Shown here: piece by piece, positions 50,448 through 63,100 of the stretch
Position numbering within the stretch: the stretch's first letter is position 1
Layout of the letters: each line of letters opens with the position of its first letter
Assembly: GCF_032362555.1 (NCBI RefSeq)
Contig: NC_083511.1
Span: 6,138,001 to 6,202,000 of the forward strand
DNA from: Amyelois transitella
Taxonomy: Eukaryota; Arthropoda; Insecta; Lepidoptera; Pyralidae
Direction: 5' to 3'
Length of the DNA stretch: 64,000 nucleotides
Notes under the pieces: generated by a model
What the model was told of the DNA's origin: nothing
The model's database searches: none
What the model saw: only the letters and a program-made list of their open reading frames with translations
Program-made: the position numbers and the translations under genes

Positions 50448-53400
50448 ATGTTGATTTTTAAGTGTGGATTTATTACATTAACCTCTACCTACGCCCTATC
50501 GTAAGTATAATATTATTTGTTGGTTTATACATAAAACAACACCTATGTAATTCAAACACCTAAGTATTAATTCCTTATTGAAAAAAATATTAATTAATTA
50601 ATATGTAACAAAATCTTGCATAGTGCCAAGTATATGTGGTATACTGTTAAGTTACTTGTTAAGTTGCAACATGTATCTTCAGATATGTTAAATAGGTATC
50701 AGTTATAGAAAAGAAGCTTTTGAAAATAAAAATTAGGTACCTACATATTTATGTACTTTCACTTCTCACTGTTTTTAGACTTATTTGACAATTTATCAAA
50801 CTTGTTCTTATTGCATTTCAGTCTCTGCTTTCAAGTTGCGAAAGAGACAAATTCTTTGGATATTGGCCTTGCTTTTTTGTATGTTGCCAGTGGAGTAATA
50901 GGTGAGAGGATAAGATGCTTTGTTATGTAAACTATGTTGAAAGTCAGTAAATGCAACAATAAAATAACTACAATCAGCAATTGCATTATTAGGTTGCTAA
51001 CTAAGATTAGTTTCTGTTTAGAATTTAGTATCACTAAATACACCTACTCATAATTTTATGACTTTGCTAACATTATGTTAGCAGTTTCTTGAGTCTTAGT
51101 TTTGGTTAATTGTATTATTCCAGGTGTTCCAGGTAGAAAACTAAATTTTTTTAAGAATACTTACATATTATTTTGTAATTGTATTACTAACTACTTACCC
51201 ATTTGTGTTTGCCAAATATTTTATTTTGGCAGCTGGTGTACTAAAAGGATATTAATTGAATAATAACTGACTGTGGGGTAAATTGATTTGTGATTTGTCT
51301 ATATTTATAATCATTATAATTTGTTTATAATTTCTCTAACAATTTGCTAACAATCTTTTCAGCTGGCAAAATCATATATGACAGATATCAGCAAATACAT
51401 GTGCTAGGCTCACTAACATCCAATCCAAATGTGACTTCCCTTGCAAACCGGATAGCTTCCTTCTCTGCCTCATTTGTGTCAGTAGGCTTCCTGGTTTATT
51501 ACTTCCTCTTCCTTTTTAAGGTAAGGGAGCAAACAAGTACGAGGGTGGTTTGAAAAGTTCTCGGCCTAACCTAGATTTGAGGGTAGAATAAAAATAAGAA
51601 TATACTCATTCGATAGATTGATTCTTTATTTACAAGTATGTTAAATTTCATTGTGATAGGTTGTGTGATTATTTTTTTACGATTTTTTGTTTGAGCTAAT
51701 CTGACTCTCTACCGGAAAAATGGAAAAAACCGAAGTAAGAGCCGTGATTAAATATTTCGTCAAAAAAATATGACACCTAGCCAAATTAAGGAAGACATGG
51801 ATAACACTTTGGGTGAATCTGCGCCTTCGTATTCGACGATAAAAAAGTGGGTAGCTTTATTTAAACAAGGCAGAGAAAGCGTCGAAGATGACCCTAGGAG
51901 CAGAAGGCCTTCAACGTCCACCACGCCAGAAATGATCGATAAAATCCATAAAATGGTTTTAGACGACCGCAGATTAAAAGTGCGAGAGATAAGTGACACT
52001 ATAGGGATCTCAACCGAGTGGGTATTTAATATTTTAACCAATGAACTTGGAATGAAAAAGGTTTCGGCAAGATGGGTGCCGCGTTTGCTGACCACCGAAC
52101 AAAAACTCAACAGAGTTGAAATTTCAAGCGAGATTCTGGCCTTGTTTAGGTCAAATACCGCCGATTTTTTGAGAAGATTTGTTACCACCGATGAAACTTG
52201 GATACATCATTATATTCTTGAAACAAAAGAACAATCAAAACAGTGGAAACATAGAGGTTCTCCGCCTCCAAAGAAGGCCAAGGCGATAAAGTCTGCAGGA
52301 AAAGTGATGGCATCCGTGTTTTGGGATTACAAGGGAATAATTTTTATTGACTACCTTCCGAAAGGACAAACTATTACAGGCCCATACTATGCTAACCTGT
52401 TGGATAAATTAGCAGAAAAAATCCGTGAAAAACGCCCGGGATTGGCGAAAAAAAAATCCTTTTCCATCAGGATAATGCACCAGTGCACAAGTCAGTTGTT
52501 GCAATGGCTAAACTCCATGATCTGCGTTTTGTAGTATTGAACCATCACCATTATTCACCGGATTTAGTACCATCGGACTATTATCTGTTCCCTAATTTGA
52601 AAAAACACCTGGCTGGCAAGAAATTTTCCACAAATGAAGAGATCATAGCTGAGGCGGAACGTTTTTTCGACGAGTTGGAAGAATCGGCCTATAAGAGTGG
52701 CATAGAAGCCCTAGAATATAGATTAAATAAGTGTATTGAGACAAGAGGGGATTATGTAGAAAAATAAAAATATTTTTTTGTTTATTTATCGTTGTTTTCT
52801 TAGACGGGCCGAGAATTTTTCAAACCACCCTCGTATGTGTTGACTAATTTTGTGCATGTAATTTTGATTGTAAAATAAAAGATAAATTTTTGGTTAGATC
52901 ATAAATCAATGGTTGACTGATAAATAATGCTTCTAAGTATTAAGTTCACCAATTACCATATTGCATATTAAAATTTAATAAAATAAACAATATAAAATAA
53001 ACAATTATTTATAATTAATAATGTAGGTTTAGTGTCCTACATAAGTGAAGTGCACATTTATCAGGTACCTATCAATCAAGGTGTTGTATGAGAAGAGTGT
53101 GGCTGACATTTTGGTTCAACTAAAGTGCCTGTTAATATTAAAAATATAGGAGCCTGCTTAATATATAATATATATTAGCATATTTTTGTGCTTAACACAC
53201 TAGAATTGATTTGACATAAATTTTTAACACCTTTTTTTATGTCTTGTGTGCCTGTTCATTAATTGTAATTGCAAAGTTCATGGTAACTATTTACATATAT
53301 ATAAAACTTTTAAAATTTTGATAATTTACTAAAATTTCCTTTGCAGGTGGATAATCATTGCCTCATCGCATTGAGTATTTTCATATGCGGGTTTGGAACA

Positions 53401-55689
53401 CTTTATATATGGATGCAGGTATGTATAATATAGCACAGAATAAAATGTTAATATGAATAAGTACCTAACACTTACTCTTCTGTAGAATAAACAAATAATT
53501 TTTGGACAACATTTTACATAACATATAATCACGTGTATATCCCTTACGGGGTAAATAACGCCAACAATCTTCAAAAGACTGAAAGGCCACGTTCAGCTGT
53601 TAGGCTTATTGATAGAGTTGAGATCCAAATAGTGACAGGTTGCTAGGCTATCGCCTAAAAGGAAATTTATTGACGGTTGTATGGGTAATGCAATTTGGTT
53701 CTGTGGTGCTGTTGTGAATAGGACTTGTCTATTTCTTTGCCAAGGAATAACTTACAACTTATAGTATATAAGGACCAATAACCATGATGCGTCGTGGTAG
53801 GCTTGCCAATTGTACAAGGCAAAGGTCCTTAGGTCAGAAGAATGTCGCTCCTTGTTATTATAACCTGAATGAATCCTGAATTGAAGACATAGCCAAACCA
53901 CAATCTTCTTCCCAAGATGGAAGCTGAACAAACGTCAGTAGGGTGCTAAAAGACAATGATTTCATACAATACGGCTTCTGTGGAGCAGCTGTAGTAGGTA
54001 CCCTTGTCTCTGACTCAGGTGGTCTCGGGTTCGAATCCCGGCCAGGGCATGATGAGATACAAACTTTTCTGAATGGACTTCGTATTGGATGTTTATCTAT
54101 ACATATATGTATAAAATATAGTATCGTTAAGTAAGTAACTCGTTATAAAAGACTCGAACTTACTTCTAGGCATACTTACTCACTGTGTGTAATTTTTCCC
54201 GTATAAACTTATGAACAAAATCAGGTCACATCACTACATCGTATAAAACACAGTCGCTTCACACTGTCTGTCCCTATTACAGACCATTTAAGGTTAATTG
54301 CCTAATACACAATGTATTTTGTTGCGGGGTTCATATAAAAGATAGAATGATTCAAGAGAAAATAATATGTAAGTATACAACATCGGCATTGCAACCGTGC
54401 GAAGTCGGGGCGGATTGCTAGTTTAAGATAAGATGCGAGTAAAAGTATCATTGCACAAGCAAAGACCATTCAATCGCATACGTAACCGACAGCAAGCAAT
54501 GGTGCTTAGGCAACAGTTAGATAATAAACTATTATGTTGTTCCAGTGCATCATTACGGTGTATCTTTCAACATTGTATTATGACAAGAACTTGATGGTGT
54601 TCCGGCAATGTTTGGCAAATCTGAGCTTCCTGATATTAGTGGTTATGGCCACTTTCGGTATCGTCACTTCTTTTTTACCAAGAAGTATGTTTTATGATGT
54701 ATTTTTTTATTTAGCATATTCTGAATGTTTTTTTGTTTCTATATAAAATCTATAGTTACAAAATCGTATTAAAAATATGAAAGTCTGAATGATGATATTT
54801 TGTATGAATCTAGTGTAATTTCTTCGGAGCGGTGAGGTCGCATGGGCCATTCAGCTATAATTTTTTTTATAACCAGCTTTAAAACCTATTTATTTTGTTT
54901 TGTCAAATTGTTATCCGTCCTAGTTGTGGAGGGTAAAACTGGGAATACGCAAAGATGAGAGAGAGAAGGTAGGTTAAACTTGGAAGATTTGACAACCGAC
55001 AGTCAAAATATGTAAGGCTAACTAGTCATAGTACTATTAGGTACAAATTACTTTCGATTCAGACAAATAGTTCTTTTAGTAATATTATTAATGAAATAAT
55101 CTTAACGACTGCTTGCGTAACCTAAGACAAAATTTTGCCGTCTATGACGTTTTAAGACTTTGTTATAGGTATTTTATTTGTTTTAGGTGGTTCCACTGGG
55201 ATATACCTGAGTCTTCTTATCACTTCCTTATGTACTTATACGCTTGTAGCTATTTTCTGCATATTTATACTAACTTTTGAAAAGGAGTATGAATATTTTG
55301 CGGAGGTAAGTCTTCTTTATAATGGACTTAATTTTTTATTCTTAAAAAATTCTCAATTTTACTTGTTTTTAATAGTTTTAAGCAATCGCTGTTAGGATAA
55401 AACAATTTTAGTAACGAAATAACAACAAGAGATTATCTCTTGGCCGAACTAATAACAATTTATTTCAGATTTAATCTCAATAATAAGTAAGAAATAAGGA
55501 TTTCTATCACTCTTTGTATCATTGCTCAATACTTATCGGTTACAGGGATTGAGATCGGAACTGTTGCTCGATGACGCATGTTCACTTAGTAATGCGTCGC
55601 TTTCCGGCGTGGATAGTTTATATCCTGAAGAGTTGGTGTCCAACGCCATCGTTATAAAGGGGAATATCAACTGCGCCAAGCTGTCCTGA
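50448..55689 (+). CDS. Dram: DRAM-family multi-pass membrane protein (autophagy modulator)
   Basis: Seven coding exons with matching phases: 50448-50500, 50822-50901, 51363-51520, 53347-53418, 54546-54684, 55187-55305, 55546-55689, giving 254 aa (vertebrate DRAM2 is about 266). The typical motif order is visible: a short ETNSLDIGLAF region, YDRYQQIHVLGS after the first pairs of helices (compare YxRYKQVHAL in DRAM2), four further hydrophobic segments including LYIWMQCIITVYLS, then a short polar tail EKEYEYFAEGLRSELLL. DRAM proteins sit in lysosomal or endomembranes and promote autophagy, in vertebrates partly under p53 control. The N terminus is shorter than usual, so an upstream exon or another start remains possible. 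Intron 3 holds a mariner element, intron 4 a SINE. The UGA stop is followed by a long in-frame extension, listed separately. Confidence 0.78.
51540..52833 (+). mobile_element. mariner element (1,294 bp) with TA target duplication
   Basis: Inverted ends cgagggtggtttgaaaa (51,540 onward) and its reverse complement ending at 52,833 are flanked by TA at 51,538-51,539 and 52,834-52,835. Length, ends and TA duplication are those of a Tc1/mariner-superfamily mariner. It starts 19 nt inside intron 3 of the DRAM-like gene, in the same orientation. Confidence 0.95.
51720..52767 (+). pseudogene. mariner transposase, inactivated by two frameshifts
   Basis: Begins MEKTEVRAVIKYFVKK and is cut after 17 codons by a frame change in an A run (about 51,763-51,769). 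It then resumes with an N-terminal helix-turn-helix region (PSYSTIKKW, RESVEDDPRSRRPST) and the first catalytic Asp motif VTTDETWIHHY. A second frame change in the nine-A run near 52,450 precedes the second Asp motif (DNAPVH); the third lies in YSPDLVPSDYYLF, consistent with DD34D. Both lesions are one-base changes in homopolymers, so the copy is young or the calls could be sequencing errors. Confidence 0.9.
53520..53662 (+). mobile_element. SINE-like element, copy 7 (3'-truncated)
   Basis: acatataatcacgtgtatat onward with the caggttgctaggctatcgcct landmark; similarity ends at 53,662. It lies in intron 4 of the DRAM-like gene. Confidence 0.75.
53972..54165 (+). mobile_element. tRNA-derived SINE
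   Basis: A tRNA-like head contains a perfect pol III B box, ggttcgaatcc at 54,028-54,038, inside gtctcgggttcgaatcccgg. It is followed by an unrelated tail (gaatggacttcgtattggat, then tatgtataaaatatagtatcg) typical of moth SINEs. The stem pairing and anticodon arm are too degenerate for a working tRNA. It lies in intron 4 of the DRAM-like gene. Confidence 0.65.
54229..54425 (-). mobile_element. RTE-like LINE 3' end (reverse)
   Basis: catcactacatcgtataaaa and gcgaagtcggggcggattgc followed by tagttt are the reverse complement of landmarks in the copy at 39,622-39,815. It lies in intron 4 of the DRAM-like gene, about 120 nt from exon 5. Confidence 0.55.
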
Positions 55690-56325
55690 CCCGAGGCCGT
55701 GCCCGCCCCGGGCACGGAACACCAGACCAAAACACCCAACTCGCCTTTTTACGGTAGTTTTGGTCACACTAAAATAAAAACAGAAAACGTTACAGAAGAA
55801 ATACAGGACAATGATAGCGGTATGTCTTCAGAAGAGACCGAGGATTCTCTCAGATTAGTCGTAAGTGACAATTACGTAATAAGTTCATCCGTAGCTGATA
55901 AAGTAATAACCAAGTGCCTAAATAGCGAACCTCAGTGTGATGAGCGCCGGAATGGAATTCCTTGTTGCTCAAACGACGTAACTTTAAGTGTTGTTAATGA
56001 AATTAATACCGGGTCTTACCCGGACAAAAGCGGTTCTGAATCCGATAAAAACACATCGGACTTTATTGTGATAGATCTGACATGTAATGTCAACGATCCC
56101 AGTCGCCGGAAGGCTGTTGGTACAAAAACAAATGATTGTGATCGTTCAAGTATTTGTAGTGTAGATTCATGCCAAAGTTTAGTTCCTGTTCTGAACAACG
56201 AAATTGTGAATACTGAAAACCAGAAGTTGGTAAGTTTATCGTTATCCATACTCCTCGCCGCATTGCTGCAAGCGATGCGATGTTTTGCCCAGTTCTTAGA
56301 GAATATTGTTATTCCTCAAAGGTAA
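55690..56325 (+). other. In-frame open extension after the DRAM-like UGA stop (candidate readthrough)
   Basis: The frame of the last DRAM exon continues without a stop for 211 codons beyond UGA (55,687-55,689), whose next base is C, the leakier context. The extension is protein-like: an acidic, Ser/Thr/Asn-rich region (EEIQDNDSGMSSEETEDS, SESDKNTSDFIVIDLT) and a hydrophobic end (LSILLAALLQAM...FLENIV). Its first methionine is far inside, so independent translation is less likely. A strong donor-like TTG|GTAAGT at 56,227-56,235 suggests that exonic sequence may stop there in some transcripts. It may otherwise be a 3' UTR with a chance frame or a sequencing error at the stop. Confidence 0.5.
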
Positions 56326-57145
56326 TCCGTATTGTGTTATGTTCCTTTGTATTTTTATGCAGTATTCCTTTGATTTAGTATACTATATTACAAACGATAA
56401 TATATTTCATTAATACATTTTAAGTAGTCGTTTTATTTGATCTAATATTTTGAAATATACTCCCCACCCCAAAACTTTTAGGAAGCCCTCGGTTTAATTT
56501 TTTCCAGGAAAATGTTGTATAATAAACTTATATGGTTTTTACTTTATATAAAGAAGCCATGAAACAGCCCGCTCCCTAAGTAAGCGAATTGATCACGCAA
56601 CACCATATGCTATGCTTAGGTTGCTCATTCAGAATGGATTACCGTATACCGCTATGAGGCAATGAAATTCAATGTTGGCAATATGCTGTAGAATGAAAAT
56701 TAAATGCGATGATTATGAGAATATCGCCAATATTTTTTTAGGTATCGTGGGTTTACTGACAATATTTCATCCCCTCTTTTTATCCACTCTCCCCCTTTTC
56801 GCGATGAAAATGTTCTTGGTATAAACTCTTGTCTCTGTACCAAATTTCATCAAAATATGTAGGTTCAGTGGTTTAGGCGTAAAAGCGTAACAGATAGAGT
56901 AACTTTCGCATTTATTATATTAGTAGGGATTAGGGATTTTATGTGTAAACTATTCGTTTAGGTATAATAAATTCAGCTTCGTCTCCAAAATTTTAATAAG
57001 TAATATACACCACACTAATAATTTAATAAATTATATTGAACAATACACAAATTCTATTATTCACACACATCAAATAAATTAATGAGGTTAAATAGGTCGT
57101 ACATAAGCTATTCTATTATTGTCTCTTTATTATTTCACTAGTATT
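56326..57145. other. 3' UTR / intergenic DNA between convergent genes, with LINE tail
   Basis: An AATAAA at 56,521 could end the DRAM-like transcript. From about 56,790 to 56,940 there is an RTE-like LINE 3' end (ccaaatttcatcaaaatatg, ggttcagtggtttaggcg, taacagatagagtaactttcgc). On the - strand AATAAA at 57,131-57,126 lies 15 nt beyond the stop of the gene at 57,146. Confidence 0.6.
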
Positions 57146-60100
57146 TTATATGGACGCCTCATTGATGACTGTAATCAGTCTGTTGTTTGTGTTATGGCAC
57201 TTTTTCTTCCACTTGATGGAGTTATTGGGGGAGATTTCAGTCTCCTGGATGGTGGAGGGTTGTGGTGAGTTGGCGACCACGATGGACCAACGACGGTTGC
57301 GTCGCTCGTTCAAATTGGGTAGTTCTGCTATCAGGTTGTTTTCGTACTCGCTCAGCATTAGGTAATTTTCCACCTGGGTGAGATAATTTAATATATATAA
57401 TATCAGAAGTCTTATATTTGTGTATAATTTTGTCTCATACAAATGGGTTGGGTTGGCCAAAATTCACTCACGCCAAGGCGTGCAATGGTTTCTTTATATG
57501 CAGGGCTTTTTGCTTTTTACACTTTGATATACGATGATTATTTTTATGTTTCTTTGCCATTTTGTAGCCTTATCACAACGATCAGCTCATTATTACTGTG
57601 ATTGGAAAGTTGGTCCAAATCGAAATAATCGAACGCACAAAGATGAGAGGAAGAGAAAATGTACATACATATAATCACGTCTTTATCCCTAACGGGGTGG
57701 ACAGAGCCTTGACTGCAAGGCCACGTTCAGCTGTAGGGCTTAATGATGGTATCTATTGAAATTCAAATAGAGACAGGTTGCTGATACATCGCCTTAAAAT
57801 AGAATCCCTAGTTTATTAGCTCTTCTTCTTTTAGGGACAAGATGCTAGCCTATCGTCTTAAAAAGAATCTCAAGTTTATAAGCCTATCCCTTAGTCGTCT
57901 TTTACGACATCCATGGGAAATAGATAGAGTAGTCCTATTCTTTTTTGTATTAGTGCCGGGAACCACACTACACAAAAAGAAAATAAGAGAAAAGTTTGTA
58001 AAAAACCTTGTTACAACTGGTGATACAGTCCCCGCCGCAATCTAGATCTTCCAACAGGTGCTCGGGTATGTCCAGGTCGAGGTCGAGGTCAAGGCCGCCT
58101 TCCTCACTGATGCAGGTCAGCTCAGGCGGCACGTTAGTCGGCGGCGACCCCAGGCTGCCTGGCCCGATGCTTTCCAACAGTAAGTCGCGCCCGGTACGAC
58201 CTGGTGCTACTAATTCTGCTCCTAGAACTAATTTAACGAGTATTAACTTCCATGCATACATATTTTTTACAATGTAGGTATGTATAAGGATGTTGATTAG
58301 GTAATGTTTGGGATTGTTATAATGAGCAAGGAAACGCTTGTTAGGATAAAGCATACCTACCATTTACCAGTTGATTTTTTCACTCGCGCAAATCAGGGGC
58401 GTAGCTACCGCCGTATCTGCCGTATCAATTATACGGGGCCCCCGAGCCACGGGGGCCCCAAAGTGTGTAAGGCAAAAGAAATAAAAACTTCCTAATTTAT
58501 TTAATTTTACAAATGACAAAATTCTATAAAGCAATTACTTTTTATCCCGCCTTAAGCGTGCGTTCAAAAGTTGGCAACACTCTACATCGTTATGGCGGGC
58601 TGCGGGACTTCCCCGTTTTACTTACTTACATCTGCAACTCAGCGGGGAATCCCTCAATAATAAAATCGATATCACGATGTACGTGTACGTCCATACTCTA
58701 CATTTGATGTTAAACCACGGAGTGCAGTGCAGTGTTTATTTACGCGTTTTATGTAATTGTGCATTACCTACATTGTAATTCAGTACAAACAATATTGTTC
58801 TTCTGGTTTAACAATATTAGTAGCGATTTGTAAAAGAAATGAGTGAAAGGAAAAGAGATTATCCCAGCGGTGCTGAGAAAAGAAAAAGTAAACGGAAAAG
58901 GGAAGAGGTTATAAAAAAAGTGCCCAAAATTTCTTCATTTTTTCAGAGACAAGATACTGTGAGTGATTTAGATTGGAAAGGTAAGTACTACCCAACCCAT
59001 TTATTCGGGGTCCGTAGTGATTAACAAGGAAATCTTTTAATTTCGGTCTGTCAATCTGTCCGTCACAAAAAGTGGTCTCCCCCCCCCCTCGTTTTTCACA
59101 ACTACTGGTCCAAAAATCTAAAAAAGATATTGGAGACTCCTTACTAATTAAACTTTTACATGAAATTGGTTTGGCAAAAATGTTAAAACGGATAAGGTTT
59201 AAAAATAAATGTCAAATTGTAAAATTAGTTGTTCGAAAAACCGAAGTACTTACTAATTTACACAAGTACTATTTTACACGACGCTAATGTGGATCTGCGT
59301 GGTTAGATACGCGTGGTTGGTTTATTATTTACCTGTAGCGAAGGGTAAATTTTGTTTCTAGGGTGCCTCGAAACAAAAAAAAACCGAAACTAACTTATCT
59401 ATAGGATCAATTTGTTTTGTTGTTTGTCTATCAGTCTGTATCGTATCGTAAATTGCGTGTTGAGAAGATGTGCAGACTCGCTTTCGGGTTGTTCTCGTTT
59501 TGTATGGCCACTACACTACGCGCTGCGTTCAAATAGCACGCAGGTGTAATGTAACGCACGGACGGATTTTGTATCTACTAATACGAACACAATCCGCGTA
59601 AACACTAATTGTAACCCTTAGTAAAGTTATTTATTTATATATAACTCTTTTTAGTTTAGTACCAAAGCATTCGTATTTATTTTTTAACGAATACTCGTTT
59701 ATTTTTAGATTCTTCTGAAGCACGTTCTGCGTCAAATATCCATTCGGAAATAGAAGAAAGTCAAGCACATACTTCATCGGATGTCCATCCAGAAATTGAA
59801 GAACACCAAGTCAACGATTCTGATATATTTGAGGATTGTAATATAATTTCATCAGATAGAGGAAATTTCGGTGACAATTTATCTGAATGCGAACGAAAAA
59901 TAATTTTTAAATTGGGTCCATTTAAACCACAAGGACCATTTCCAAAAGATCCAGAAAGTAACCGACCTTTTTCGGCCTATTATTATTCATATTTCAATCA
60001 GGCAGGCATAAAACTTGTAAGACCATGGTTATGTTATTCTAACGTTTTAAACAAACCGTACTGTCACTTCTGTTGGTTATTAGCAGATCGTCAAAACAAA

Positions 60101-63100
60101 TCGTACTCCTCTGCTTGGGTTAACGGTGTTTCGGTTAGAAGCAATTTTACGCAAACTATACTTGACCATGAAAAGTCACAGCAGCATATGAATGCCTCAC
60201 TCTCTTATAATAATTGGTTGCAAAGAAATACCATCGATACTCTATTGCAAAGTGAAATCAATAGTAAAATTACATTCTGGAGAGATGTACTGAATCGTAT
60301 TATTAATGTTATAATTACTTTAGCATCTTGTAATCTATCTTTGAGAGGGCATGATTCTGATTCTGGAAATTTTATGGCAATTTTACGTTTGCTATCTAAC
60401 TATGATGCAACTTTAAAAGAACTTCTTCTAAAACCGAAAGGCGAAATAAATTATTTAAGCCCTACGATTCAAAACGAAATTATTAGTTTGCTTGGTACCA
60501 CCGTTAGGAACAATATTATCTCAGAAATTAAAAAAGCTCCATTTCTGACAATAATTCTGGATACAACACAAGACTTGTCAAAAATTGACCAACTTTCTGT
60601 AGTTTTTCGATATATCTCGGTTACAGAAAATGATGATAATGTGCCTAAAGAAATAAAAATCTGTGAGTCCTTTTTAGGATTTATAGCAGTAACCGATTGC
60701 AGTGCTGCAGGTCTGAAAACTGACATTTTAAATTTGACTAAAGAATATGGAATTGATTTGACTAAATGTAGAGGACAGGGTTACGATGGAGCAAATGTTA
60801 TGTCGGGTGTTTATGGAGGATTACAAACCCTAATAAAAGAGCATGCTCCAAATGCCGATTATGTTCATTGTGCTGCGCACGCTTTAAACTTAGTTTTAAA
60901 CGATGCTGCGAGACACGTTCGTGAAGTATCGACTTTTTTCGATAATTTAGAAAAAATATATACTTTTTTTGGCAATAGTATAAAACGCTGGGCTATGCTA
61001 AGTGACGATCCATCTGAAAAATATTTGATTACCCTTAAAAAGGTATGTCCAACCAGATGGTCTTCTAGGAACGATGCTTTATTATCGGTAAAGAAAAATT
61101 TTTTACTTATCATGAAAACTTTGTACCAACTAAATTTAATTTCAAATAAAAAAGATGAACGTGAAGAATGTAAAAACATAATTAATATTTTAGAGAGTTA
61201 TAATTTCTTAGTGCTCGTTACATTTTTTTCTTCACTATTTGAAATTATTAATCCTATTTCTAAAGCTCTACAGCATGAAAATAATGACTTACAGAAATCT
61301 AGTATTTTATTAAGTAATCTTTTAAATAGACTGTGCCAATTAAGAAATCAGATTTCATTTAATAGTTTGCTAAATGAGTCCAAAGATTTAGCAAAAGAGT
61401 GGGGGGTAACAACTGTTTTTAAAAACAGTAGGCGAAAGATAACGAAGCGTTTTTTTGATGAGTTATCACAAGATGAGAGAATTTCCGACCCGGAATCCTA
61501 TTTCAAAGTCAATGTATACTATTGCTGTTTAGATATATTAATTTCTCAAACTAAAGAAAGATTTCAGAGCCTTTGCGACCTGAGTAGTATGTTCGAAATA
61601 TTACAACCGGAGAAACTCCTATCTTCTTCAAACGAAGAGATATTAATCGCTTCCGAAAAACTGTCGGTTAAATACAGTAAAGACATCTCAGTTAATCTTT
61701 GTGACCAATTAAAGGCTCTAAAAACATGCTTAAAATCTGAAATTCAAAAAATTTATTCCATTAAAGAACTCATTGAATTATTGCTACTAAAATTCAATAG
61801 TCTTGCATCTAGTTTTCCCGAGGTAATCACAGCATGCTTTTTATTCTTGACCCTTCCAGTTACAACCGCAACTGCCGAAAGAAGTTTTTCAAAATTAAAA
61901 CTGATAAAAAATTACTTAAGAACTTCGATGGGACAAGAACGGCTGTCAGACCTCTCACTATTGTCCATAGAGGTAGAAACTTTAGAAAAACTAAAATCAT
62001 CATCAGCCATAAATGATTTAATAAATCAGTTTGCCGAAAAAAAGGCAAGGCGAATGAATATTTAAAATTTGATTTTTATTTGTAAAATTAAATTTTTAAA
62101 TTAAGGTTAAATTATGTTATGATAAATAAATATTTCTTTTCACAATATTTTTTTTCTTTTGTGAAAAATCTTTACCCCCAAACAATACAAGGGCCCCCAA
62201 ACAATTTTTTATACGGGGTCCCGCCAATGCACGCTACGCCACTGGCGCAAATCAAACTGGTAAAGAGATATGGCTAGTGGGCGACATTAACCTGTCACTT
62301 TCCTGTTAATACCATGTGTATCTGCCATGCCTTAAATTTCTCATTGATTCTCATTTTGATTTAACTTGTTGGCAAATTGAAATCAATGGGTCAATTAATT
62401 GGTCTCTTCGTTTTTTAAATAAATTGTAGACGTAGTAAGATAACATGTTTACATAAGATTAAGTAAGCACGTAAATTAATGTTATCGTGATAATATGAAG
62501 TGTGTTGACCCCTTTTAAGGTAAATTGCAAGCAGCAATGCATGCAATCATGTCAATGCCAGCTTACTGGAGCATAGCGAAGTGACCAGTCTAATAATAAA
62601 GTTTCGTCGTTACGTAACACACCTTTATAATTTATAGGTGTGAGTTGTGGTAACAAAATTTAATACCACGTATCTAACGAAAGCATATTTTTTTAGCATT
62701 ATGTAAAAGTTAAATATAAATATTCGTTTTTAAAATAAATATTAACCACTATCCACTCTATTTATACATGTGGTAAAACACTTTGTCAAGGTTGATACAG
62801 GTGGCTTGGTACATTATTAATTAGTATCTTATACAATTGGTTTCGTAATTTTGATATTTGGAGTACTTCTTTTGGTGTATGAATAAAGCTCTCGTCCTCA
62901 AAGCAAATCATCAAACTTGCAACGATAGGCTCCATTCGGAATTGGATTCCTTTAAAGCAATAGTTCATAAATAGCGAAAGTAAAGTTACTACCTAGTACA
63001 CTATATATCTTTGATTTGAAAAGTTTAGGCAGTACTTATTACCTAATGCGGTGGCAGCGCCAGTGGCGGTGCGGGGCTCCCGGTCCCGGCTGCCACTGCG

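Noticed and set aside
54000-54060. Possible tRNA gene (perfect B box)
   Set aside because: The anticodon and acceptor stems do not pair and the tail is that of a SINE, so I call it a tRNA-derived SINE.
59072-59287. 71-codon open frame inside the hAT element
   Set aside because: It falls in the transposase intron and has no feature of its own.
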